DNA from: Guyanagaster necrorhizus
Lineage: Eukaryota > Basidiomycota > Agaricomycetes > Agaricales > Physalacriaceae
DNA length: 64,000 nt
Direction: 5' to 3'
Assembly (NCBI RefSeq): GCF_019112545.1
Contig: NW_025064903.1
Location: forward strand, 267,616 to 331,615
Part shown: one piece after another, positions 23,775-34,283 of the stretch
Layout: each line of letters starts with the position of its first letter
Position numbering within the stretch: the stretch's first letter is position 1
Program-made: the position numbers and the translations under genes
Notes under the pieces: model-generated
The model's database searches: none
Told to the model about the DNA's origin: nothing
The model's input: only the letters and a program-made list of their open reading frames with translations

Positions 23775-25398
23775 TAGGACATCGGTTAGTACACTTGAAT
23801 CTGGGTTCGACTCCTAGTCGGGGAATATGAATAAACCGTGTCATTTTGTACAGAGTCGTCTCGGGGTTTGTAGCTTATCCTGTTTGTATTTTTGTATACC
23901 TTTGTCGAGGAATGGCATCACAAGTGTGCTACACCTCGAGTGAAGGTAGCCCGTTACCAAAAGATGTAGTATGAGCTCTTGTAGCGTATTGGCTGTATAC
24001 GGGGACATAGTAATTCGGGTTCAACTCCCATAAGAAGCACTCATAATATAGCTCTGAGTTAGTCACTGTTTTTTTCTGGGGGTGTATTGATTTTGGGGTG
24101 TGCAGAGTATCAAGGTGCCTAGAGTAGCACTGTCATTGGGCAGTTTCAAATGTTTATACAATGTAACTGAAGAGAGAGATACAACAAGGACTGTGCTCAG
24201 GTGGAGGACACTGAGTAGGCATTTGCTTTCGTACCTTCACTTGCATGAAGACATGTAAGTGCAGGATTACTATGTGAGCTGACTAGCAGCAAAGTATGCA
24301 GAGACATTTGTTGTGACCCTTTTTGCCTTTCACACTGGATCCTGGAAAGAGATGAATACAAGTCCACAAAAAGTCTGCAGGTGACATACTGTCAGCTGTC
24401 CAGTCACATTTCACACAATGAGCAAGCATGTACTCATTCCAGCTGCTTCACTCCTGGCTCTGATAGGATACTGGATACAGGTCCAAGCAAGTTTGACTCC
24501 CACTAGAGCATAAGCAAAATGTCTGCATAGCACCACTTTGGACAACAACATGAAGGAGGACTGAGGAGCATGTATTTGGCTAGTGAGGGATGGAAAGCAA
24601 TAGTAGAGTGCACAGCACTATAGATACTCAGTCCCTACATTGGTCTACTGTAACAATGTGTGTTTCTGACAGTATCCTAATCAGTCAAATCCACCAAGCA
24701 CTAGACAGTACACTCACATGGAGATACCTATGTCTCTTTCCTTGCTTCCTATCAGTAGCTCACTACACCCAAAGAGCAAGTTCAAAAGAAAAGTATGGTG
24801 GATCACAAGAGGAGAGACATGAAGGAGTATGGCAGCTGTCAGTTTTGAGGAAGAGATTCTGCATGGTGAGCTCTACTGATGTCAATGAGAAAGGCTTAAA
24901 ATGTAGTTAGTATAAAGGTGAATGAAACCTGAGGGACATCATGAACCTCTACTGATAGACCATCCTCCTTCTGCACTCAACCCAGCATACATCAACAATT
25001 CCTTCTTGCATCAGATATTGCCATCTCAACTGCAACCAGCCTCTCTTTCTCTACTGGTCTAGCATCTCTCTTCTTGCTCATATTGCAGCCCCATCATGAA
25101 CACCAAGATCGTAGGCATCTTGATTTTGGTCAACCACACAGCAAATGCAGAGGGATCAGAACAGTTAATAGAGGTCTGGTGAGCTGGCATGGTGGTCAAA
25201 TATTGAGCAGAGCTATACAATATGCTGTAGATGAGAGCAAGTTTCCAAAATGGGTTTCTTCAACTGCCAGATATAGAATTCATTCTTGCCTGTCAAGGAC
25301 TACAGTACCATGGGCATACTCATCTGATGGGTAGGCAGTCTAATGCAAATTTCATATGGTCTAATAGCATATAAGATATGAGATCTGGATTCAATTCC
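23775..25398 (+). repeat. Three tRNA-like (A box + B box) units
   Basis: Unit 1 has A-box-like TAGGACATCGG at 23,775 and a perfect B box GGTTCGACTCC at 23,804. Unit 2 has A box TAGCGTATTGG at 23,982 and B box GGTTCAACTCC at 24,018. Unit 3 has TGGTCTAATAG at 25,357 and GGATTCAATTCC at 25,387. A-to-B spacing is 29-36 nt in each, as in tRNA genes. B boxes 2 and 3 differ from the consensus mainly by CpG-to-CpA change. None folds into a complete tRNA with a paired acceptor stem, so these look like SINE heads or tRNA pseudogenes. Polymerase III activity is not shown. Confidence 0.4.
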
Positions 25399-26472
25399 TC
25401 CTGAAACATTATTGTAGGTTTGAATTGGAGAGACTCTTTAGAATCAGAGTTCAAGAATCTGCTTGGTTCAAGAGAGAAACTTGAAGGTCATGCAAAAGTC
25501 ATATGAGCTGGAATAGCATACAGTAAACTAAAAAGAGCAAAAAAAAGTTTCACACATATGCTAAGTATCTGTGCTCAGTTTTACATGTCATTTCTAGACT
25601 GAACTGTCAACATTCAACAATTGATCTTGTAACTTTGAAGATATTTTTGATGTCTACCCAGCTGTATCTGGAGCATCTGAGCTCTTGAATATATTAAATG
25701 CCTTTGATACATGGTGATTATACTCCACTGATTCACCATTAGCCTTAGGGAAAGCCCAAATACTGTTTGACTTGGAAGTGTCAGAAGTCCTCTATGATAT
25801 TGTAATGCTTTCTTTCAACTCTCAGATTAATGTCCCCTTAGTATTCAGCCTTTTTATTGCTATTATTGTCAGTTGAGCTAACTCTAGGAATCTATCTAGC
25901 CACTTTTCAGAGATATGAGAAATCTATAGATTGAAGAGATACTAAGTATAAGAAGAACTTCAATCCTTTTTGAATTCAATTCAGCATCTGGATTTAAAAA
26001 TTAGTTCTGATATCACCTTGTTGATTGCATCATGTGTTTGAAGATGGATTTGTGGTATAAATAATGGGTTTTTATTGAATGTCACTCTGTGCTATTCATT
26101 TTATGAACACTCACTTACTTCTTTCAGATTGATATCAATTTTTTGAGCTTTGTGACAAGTAAACCTACCACACCATCTATACACTTGGCAGTAGCACAGA
26201 TTATTTGCAGTCAAGAGCATCTTGGCATTCTGAAGCAGTTTATGTTTCTATGAACTCAATGATGAAACCTAATATCTGCCAGGCTGAAGAGTCTCTGGAA
26301 CATCAGTGAATGATGTTGATCAGTTACTCTGATGTCTTGAATGGCTTTGCACATCTTGTAATGACTCTTCAGCCTTGTCATTCATCCTCAGACTTTCTCT
26401 AAGAAGTATTATATATAAACAACACAGTTTGTGTTGGAAATTTTACTAGTCCTCTCCACATCTCAAAATAGC
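24100..26472. other. CpG-depleted DNA, no recognisable gene
   Basis: This stretch has almost no CpG and no ORF above ~106 codons. It contains the second and third tRNA-like units at its left. Nothing between about 25,420 and 26,470 could be matched to another part of the window or to a protein family. The final part should include the former promoter of the GH7 pseudogene. Confidence 0.45.
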
Positions 26473-27500
26473 ATGCACAGTACAGCAGCTATCTTCACTT
26501 TCACCCTCCTTTGATCCATTCATGATCAGCAGGTTGGCACTTACATGGCTAAAGACTATCCTATACTCACTGTCAAGCAATGCTCTGATGGAGGTAGCTG
26601 CATCATGCAGTCCAAGTCAGTCATTCTCAACTCCAACTGGTATTAGCTCTATAGCACTATCAGCTACACCAACTGCTACACCAGCAACTAGTGGGATGCC
26701 ACCCTCTGTCTCAATATTGATACCTGCACTGCCAACTGTGCTTTGGATGGCATAGACTACTCTGACACTTGTGGTATCTTGACTAGCAGTAATGCTCTCA
26801 CTTTGAATTTTGTCATCTATAGAGTCAACATCAATGTTGAAAGCCATGTTTACTTGCTTGACAATGAGAGCATATACCACTTTTTCAATATAAAGAACAA
26901 GGAGTTCACCTTTGACATTGATATATCCAACTTGCCTTGCAGATTGAACAGAGCTTTGTATTTCATATAAATGGATGCTGACAGGGGTAAAATGAGATTC
27001 TCCACCAATATTGCTGGCATTGCATATGGTCTAAGCTACTGTGACACTCAGTGTCCCTAAGACCTCAAGTTTATTGATGGACAGGTATGTGTCTTATTTT
27101 TCACTTTTTAAAGTGACTTAAATATTCTGACAGACAAATATATTTAACTGGACTGATATATCTGCCAGCTCTGGTACAGGCTTTTATGGCATATGCTGCA
27201 ATAAGATAGATATTTGGAAAGCCAACTAACTATCTGTAGTTTTCACATCACACATCTGCTCTAGCATCACTGGTCAGACTAGATGCTCAGGCACAGTTCA
27301 CAGTAAAGGCAATAAGAGGTACAATAGAGTCTGTGACAAGAATGGCTATGACTTCAACTCATGGTATATGAGTGATGAGACCTTCTATGGCTCCAGACTG
27401 TCAGCATCACCTCTAAGTCCAGCATCATCACTCAGTTTCTCATCTAACAACAATAGAAGAGGGAATATGTCTGAAATAGAGGTGCCTGAAGGATGATATT
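26473..27500 (+). pseudogene. GH7 cellobiohydrolase pseudogene (CBHI type), truncated and CpG-mutated
   Basis: GH7 enzymes cut cellulose processively from chain reducing ends. The relic keeps the family order: a signal-peptide-like start at 26,473, [81 protein letters not shown], a likely intron at about 27,088-27,133, then SGTGFYGICC, RCSGT and VCDKNGYDFNSW, ending near 27,500. The catalytic block, normally EMDIWE, reads KIDIWK here, so both catalytic glutamates are lysines. Stops interrupt it (for example after TFTLL and after YTSN), and the C-terminal third is absent. There is almost no CpG left. It sits beside repeat DNA and was probably silenced and mutated with it. No linker or CBM1 is visible. 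Confidence 0.87.
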
Positions 27501-27564
27501 TGGTCTCACCAGAAAGTGAGTCTGGATGAGAAGGCAGTGAAGAGTAGCTCACCCTTCTACCAAT

Positions 27565-28683
27565 CTAAGTAGTCTTTGGGTGGTTATAGGCACCATGATC
27601 AGTTTTATTGCAGGTGGTGCAGCTGTGAGAACAACTCCAGAGGTACTTCTCTCTGATGTATCTGTCTAAGTTAAAGTTATGATAAGGAGCCATCTGGTCA
27701 GTACCTAGTAAGCTCTTCCTTGCCATGAGAGAAGTGGTTACCTTTGCCTTATAGTAGAGAAAGAGATGCTTGCCTTGTAACTCCAAGTCAATCTTACTCC
27801 ACCTAGCATAGTCTCTATCCATCATCTCCTCCTGATACTTGGTGAAGAAAGCCATGTGGTATAAGACTACTGCATGCCATTTGTATTCAGATGTAATCCT
27901 CAAAAGATGAGCTGTATAATGAAAGAGCTGAATACCAAGCAGTGCTGATTTTCCAGATGGCTGAGCATGTATTATTAGAATAGAGAAATACATTGAGAGG
28001 GGATCAATGATGGAGTTCAGAGTCTTGTACTCTTTTAATGCTGCATTGACATTGGAGAGCTTGAGCTTGGTACTATTGAGTTCTGGAGTCTTTCTTTCAG
28101 TTTTATCTCTGTGCTTTAGGTTCAGCTTGTAGATATCAGAAGCATGAAGATCATATTGAATTACCATCATAATGATGGCCACCTCAACTTCTGGGAACAA
28201 AGAGAAAATAGAAGGTGATGTACCAGTGGCAGAATTTGATATCAGAGGATCTAGGAAGAGGTCTGCACTGGAGGCTGGAGTAGCTGGTTGATCAACCATC
28301 AGAGCTGTCAGAATTAGGCTCACTGTAGCTGCTTGCACTTGCTTTGTTACCAGTGTGGTGAGATCAGCTACTTGCTGAGCCAATTTCATAACATTCTTGG
28401 AAGTTGGTGTTGACATATTGCTGGGAGATGGGGGTTGAGAGGTTACATGGAAGGATGACAATGATGAAGAAAGAATAGATATGTTGATATGATCCATATT
28501 GGTGTAAATAGTTGCTAGCAGGGCTTTGTGCTCATCCTTCAATATGTACTTGCCAGTGATCAGATGTCTCAGTGGGAGATCACATTTGGGTTTAGCCAGG
28601 ATAGAGAGGGGATGAGACCAAGAAAGAAAAGTTCTATATATACTGTAACTGCAAGCATTAAGTGAGAGAGTAAGAAAGTTCAC
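27565..28683 (-). CDS. Gag-like or nucleic-acid-binding ORF of a mobile element, 372 codons, open
   Basis: A continuous 372-codon frame lies in CpG-depleted DNA where every other reading frame is broken. The translated start may be the internal Met near 28,501. Visible features are a Pro/Ser/Thr-rich N-terminal part, a helical middle (FPEVEVAIIMMVIQYDLHAS, HAVVLYHMAFFTKYQEEM), and a C-terminal end with clustered Cys and His (WSCSHSCTTCNKTDHGAYNH). That layout resembles ORF1/gag-type proteins with a terminal zinc motif seen in basidiomycete retroelements, but no polymerase ORF lies beside it. It may instead be a fragment that escaped stops by chance. Function is not assigned. Confidence 0.4.
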   Translation of the reverse strand: MNFLTLSLNACSYSIYRTFLSWSHPLSILAKPKCDLPLRHLITGKYILKDEHKALLATIYTNMDHINISILSSSLSSFHVTSQPPSPSNMSTPTSKNVMKLAQQVADLTTLVTKQVQAATVSLILTALMVDQPATPASSADLFLDPLISNSATGTSPSIFSLFPEVEVAIIMMVIQYDLHASDIYKLNLKHRDKTERKTPELNSTKLKLSNVNAALKEYKTLNSIIDPLSMYFSILIIHAQPSGKSALLGIQLFHYTAHLLRITSEYKWHAVVLYHMAFFTKYQEEMMDRDYARWSKIDLELQGKHLFLYYKAKVTTSLMARKSLLGTDQMAPYHNFNLDRYIREKYLWSCSHSCTTCNKTDHGAYNHPKTT

Positions 28684-29389
28684 TGCTTTTCATGAGAATA
28701 TATAGTCTACAGAGGCAAGATAATATCAACATACTAATAAAGAAGAGTGACAAAGGGCAATAAGACAATGGGAAACACATCAGATAAGAAATGAGGAAAC
28801 ACATAAGCTGCATCAATCTTGGCATTGATCCTAAACAACTTTTTACTTGTTCACCAAGCAGTGCTTCTCTCATTTCTCCTATCCTACTTAGACACAGCTC
28901 TTGTACAAGCCATATCTTAGGTCTCTGTATATACTTTGCTCCAGCATGTAAAAGGTTTCATTCATAGGTTGATGTTTCTTCAAGTTGTATATATAGATGA
29001 ATACTTGTCTGATCTACTTGTCACTTAGCTTTGCATCTCATTTTTACATCATTTGAATGGAGGGCCAGTGTCAGAAGATCTCTACCTAGAAGCAGGAAAG
29101 TTACTTCTCTCTCTTCTCAAGTATGCCTGCAGACAGATCTCTCTTATGACAGTGAATGATTATAAGGAAAGTGTATGCATTATATATAATATTATATGTA
29201 GAAGGATAAAGATCAATCAATGCCCAATAAATATTAAAATAGAAGAATAGAATATGGTCTATTACTCAAAGTAGGTAATTGATGGTGTCTGCTGATCATC
29301 TAGAACTTGGAGATGACACTTGTGATACCAATATCTTCTCTGGAGCCCTTCAACATACAATGACTATATCCTTCATCTCTCTCTCTCTC

Positions 29390-30785
29390 TGTATGTGTGT
29401 AACTCAGGATCATCTTCACAGATGACACCTTTTGAGTTGATACCAACATCTGTCTGAGATTCTGCCAGAGTGTGATAAGAGTATATGATATCTCTCTTCT
29501 GCTGAGCCACCTCCAAGTCATCCTCTTGGATGCCACTGTCATAGGTGCTATCTTCCTCAGAAGATGCTGGATTCTGATGGCCATACTCATCACCTATCTC
29601 CTGCTGGGATTCAAGATCAATGCTGATCATGGAATCTTGCTGAGAAGTCTGGCCTCCAGAATGTGTTCCAAAGTGAAGTGAGCCTGAAATCACACTTCCC
29701 TGCCAAGAGTCATCTGGGCAAGTATGACCTGCTGCAACATGTCCAGCAAGAAGTGTTGGAGCAATTCCCTATATGATATTTATTAGATATGAAGACTAGA
29801 AAAGATTATGAGCATACTTTTGCAACTGCTGCTAGACAATCAAAGTATTCCAATATAACATATGAGGTAAAAACCATATATAGAATCAAGCATATGGAAT
29901 AAAGAGCTGATGATTCCCCAAAGACTTCAATGATATGATGATAAGCTCTGATTCCATTTGCTTGACTTCCTGCTTGTACAACAGTGATGATTCAATAGAT
30001 GATGAGCACTGTGCACCACAAAGTTATTGCAAGCATAAAGGATGAATAAAGCATATCATTGATGATTAATTTCTCATAGTTGGCCTTCATATAGTCATGA
30101 TAGAGAAAAATAATTTTGAATGCTGCACAAATTGTTGCATAAATTTGCCAATTCTAAGAGATCTGAGAGATCTTACCAATTGCAGAAAGAAGAAAAAGTA
30201 CAGGAGGCAGAATGACCAGCCAGTGCTGACCCCAGACTATCCAACACCGCCAAATCTATATCAGAATGATGGTAAGCTGCATTACACATTTTTATTGTCA
30301 CACACACCATAGTAGAATCTGCTAGAATAGTATGGAGAGTACCTGTTATGCCAGAACCAATTACTTCCATTGTTGGAGGACTCTGAGAAAACATATATTC
30401 TGTCCAAAAGCTTTGTCCATTGTCTATAAAAATAAAATGGATGTATAACCAAGTGAAGGCAAAGTCAATAATGGTAAAAATATAGAGAAAGATTAAAACA
30501 ATGGTGATGCCAACTTGTCTGATGTGCTGAGACTTGTTTATAACTGTGCCATTCACTTTAGCTTTTAAAGCATAGTAGAGAATTAGAATGTTCTTCTCAC
30601 AGATATTCCACAGTGTGATAGCAACTATTCCAGTATATAGGCCTATGTAGAGCTCTGATTAAACTCATGTATCTGAATAAATGAATATACATACCACTCA
30701 GTAGAGAGAAGAGTATTATTGAATTCAGTTTAGCATCAAGAAGTTGGTATATAATAGCTCTATTGATGTTGGTCTGATTGGACAT
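29390..30785 (-). pseudogene. Decayed multi-transmembrane protein gene (Agaricomycete-expanded family)
   Basis: Fragments in order from the start at 30,785 match a large family of ~7-helix Agaricomycete hypothetical proteins. These are YQLLDAKLNSIILFSLLSG, then IDFAFTWLYIHFIFIDNGQ at ~30,450, then SGITGTLHTILADSTMV at ~30,330, IWRCWIVWGQHWLV at ~30,230, later SSALYSICLILYMVF at ~29,880, and a C-terminal tail GTHSGGQTSQQDS...DSGIQEDDLEVAQQ at 29,510-29,670. Frame changes and stops separate the blocks, some of them former introns. CpG is nearly absent. The family's function is unknown. Confidence 0.65.
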
Positions 30786-30919
30786 CAAGAAAGTCTGAGT
30801 GAAGTGTGAAAGATAAGTGAGGGAGTAATCTGTAGATATAACACAATTCATATCTCTCATTATATAGCATACAGTAGCACAGCAAAAAATCTGTTGCATT
30901 GCAGCAATGATTATCATAT

Positions 30920-32150
30920 TAAGATCATCTTAAATACTATGGTGAATAGTGAGATGGATCTTATTTCTAATATTAAATAGCATTCAGCAATCTGATTATG
31001 AGATAGTAGTGAATGTTCTAAACTGGCATTGGCATATTCATAACTCTTAGATAGAGGCAGTGTTAAATATTCTTGTTGTGATAAGGAACTGAGTCTAGCT
31101 AGTAGCAAGAATGCATCTTCATACAAGATACTGAAGATGACTTATAGCAAATGATTTGTAAGAGCAGCAATATGATTGGCCTAATTCTCTAAGAGAGATC
31201 TTATTGCAACTTTCAGAACTCTGAGTTATAATCCTATCAATTATCTTAAGTGTTTTAAAACCAACAGATGGTAGAAGTATATAATTTCTGTAATAGGATG
31301 CTCAGTCTATTCATAGATTTAAATCAGTATCATAGATACAAATACATAGACTATTGTAGTGCCTGATGAACTCAGTAAAGATGTAGTCATAGTAGTTCAA
31401 AAACAACAATGTTTCAACTCCCAATATCTTTCTTAGATCCAATCTTCTGTTTCCTCTGTTCAGTGTATATGGCCTGTATATCAGAGTTGAGAACACTGAT
31501 TTTCTATTATCAAACTGTCAGACAATGACTAAACAATCACAAATGCTTAGCACTGTGGCCACTGGAGTCTAACACTAACTGAAGATAAAGCAAAAAGTTG
31601 ATGATAAGATAGAGGATGATAATAAGTGAGATGAGGTATAGAGGTCAATAGACTATAGCCATCAGCATAGTTACTAGCAGTGGTAGTCACACTAAGACTC
31701 TAAGAGTTTAGTCAGTATGAATTAATCTTAGCTCAAGACTAGAGTACATTGTCATATACTACTGTCTTAAATACTGTTCAAAAAACTCTTCTCTCTATAG
31801 ATGACTATTATTTGGTTGTCATGTCTACTACTTATTGTCCAACAACAATAATCTCTCTGCTGGGCATCCACACTTTTGTTTAGCCATAATACTATTATTA
31901 CAGTGAGCTGGATATGAGTTTCAGTTGGCTTTGCTATTATTGCACTATTGTATAGTCCTATTATGCAGCCATCATGCTATTACCAGCTGTGTCATGAGAT
32001 GATGAGTCAGACACAGCATATTATTATCATGCATGTATTATCTATAGTTCCATGTGGCTCTAGCAAGGTTTCTCCATAGCTAAGGCTGAATGGATTGGGA
32101 TTTTGTCAGGCTTTTCTAAGTGTTGATAGATCATAATTAGAGGCTAAAAT
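30920..32150. other. CpG-depleted DNA, no recognisable gene
   Basis: Only short ORFs are present. The right edge is set by the start of LTR-B at 32,151. No match to other parts of the window was noticed. Confidence 0.45.
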
Positions 32151-33140
32151 TGTTAGACCTGCTTGACATGTGCTTAGAGCATGTGATAAACTGATGCTAT
32201 ATCAAGTTTATACAGTCATATCAGAGTTCACTTCTATATACTCAGATCAGTGTGATCAAGGTGTTCCATTGAGCAAGCTCAAAAGAGATAAGCAATATAG
32301 ATAAACTTTAGCTTGAAGCTGGAATACTACAGTGAGAGCTATCCTATTTATATATATTTCAGTGAAGATAAATATAAGTTCTACTTGTTATGCATTCTTA
32401 TGTTATAGTACCATGGTGTCTGATTGTTGAGAGCAAGACAATATAGTATTTGTCTATAGATGAGACATTGACTATACATTGAAGAATAATAGTGTGGACT
32501 ACCTATTAGAATTAAGTAATTGTCTCACACCCATTAATAAGTGTCTATGATAAGATGGGCACTTTGATAAGATAAGATAAAAGATAAGATAAGCAAAAAA
32601 TCATAACATTATCCTCTCATTAAGACTATTGTCCTGATAGCTCAATTAAGAGAAAGTTTATAATTATAAATAGCTGTGTCAGCATTTATATTATGCTCAC
32701 TGATCCACTGATTTGATTCCAGCCTGTATCCCTTCCACTTGATAAGATATTCAACTCAGAAGATGGGGCTGGCACTATATCAACTATGTGTTTTCCTGAT
32801 GTGGGATTGAGAATTTGTTTGATCTCATAGTGCTTCTTGTTTTCAATCAAGTCAGATTTGAGAGGCAGTGGGACTTTCTGATTAGAGAAGGCAGATAGTA
32901 CATACAGAGAAAGGAGAGATTTGTTGAACACCAGATAAATCTTCCAGATGGCTGAGAGTGTCAGTTGGTAGGCAGATGCACTGATCTTTTTTGTGATTGA
33001 AAATGGTCTTATGCATTTGTCAGCAAGCTTTCTTTTTGATCACAGGAGATGGAGGTTGGTCATATTAAGCCAGACTTGATTGCTGATATTATAGTTGATG
33101 GCAGGATGATGAGACTTGTTGTATTGCTTCTTTATAATGG
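32151..33140 (-). mobile_element. Ty3/gypsy element B0: 3' LTR plus chromodomain end of pol
   Basis: A 458-bp LTR-B lies at 32,151-32,608 (TGTTAGACC to TCATAACA in plus reading). Left-to-right it is followed by the C-terminal part of pol on the minus strand. FNKSLLSLYVLSAFSNQ.VPLPLKSDLIENKKHYEIKQIL at 32,800-32,930 corresponds to the same segment of B2 at ~40,390-40,500. The element is cut at 33,140 by the 5' LTR of B1. Stops and CpG loss show that it is dead. Confidence 0.8.
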
Positions 33141-34283
33141 TGTTATAATTTTTCTATCTGTTTTTATCTTATCAGGATGTCTATCTAATTTTGAGCACTT
33201 ATGAGCAGACATGGGATGATTATACAACCACAATAGATAATCTCCATCATTGTTCTATAGACAGTGATGGATGTCTTGACAACTGACAATACCTCATTGT
33301 ATTATCTCTGACAATGAAAGATGACAAGAACTATAACACAGAAGGATACAATTAGTAGGACTATTTATTGATAGGCAAACTGTATATAAATAGCATAGCT
33401 CTTGCTGTAGTATATTCAGCTTTGAGCTAAAGTTTATTTTATACCATTCTCTCTTGAGCCTAATCCATTTCCAGCCTTGAAACACTATATCTAGTAACAC
33501 ATTTGGTGAACTCTGATGTGACTGTATGAACTCAATACAGTATCAGTTTATCATGTGTTCAGATCATATGTGCTTTGAGTCTAACAATTAGCTTTCTGCT
33601 TTCTGCTTTCCTTTTCTTATGCACACTAGCATAAAGAAAACTGAATGCCATCATCAGCACCCTACTCAGATTATTCACCATTATCATCCTCTATCAAGGA
33701 AATCAGTCTATTACTGCTTAAGTAGTCAGATACTACCAGACCATCAGAACTATTTACAAGATCCTATAGAATGTCTCACCCATTCTCTCCTTCTATGACC
33801 TCTCTCTAGAGCCTCTCTGAGCCTCCAATGAGCCTGAAGAAGGAACTATATCAAAAGCCATCCTTGAGGTTTTGATTAGAGAAAATCTTCTGGAGAAGCA
33901 AAAAGAATATTGATATCCCCCAGAACCTTTCCAGCAACCTCAGCATTAGAGGGACACCAATTGAGTCCTGCCACATCTCCCTCTAGTTTCAGATCATGAG
34001 GACAAGAATGTCTCTGATGACTTCTTTGATGCTATACTATCTTCCTCTGCTCTCTCTGAGCATAGAATTGGAGACCATGCTCAAGACTTCTTTGATGCCA
34101 TCTAGATAGCTTAAACCTCCAAAATCCATAGTGAGACCTCTGAAAGACTAAGACCCATCAACCTGCCCATCTCTGACTCTGACAACTTTCCCATTGTTGA
34201 TCTGAGGGACTGGAAAGCAGCAAGAATGCTATTTCATTGAAACACTGACCTTCTCACTGAAGAACACACTGAGTGGGATAACA

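Noticed and set aside
23775..24028. Intact tRNA genes
   Set aside because: A and B boxes are present, but the acceptor and anticodon stems do not pair.
25074..25334. 86-codon ORF in CpG-depleted DNA
   Set aside because: Looks like a decayed coding piece but no family could be named, so it is left in the unassigned stretch.
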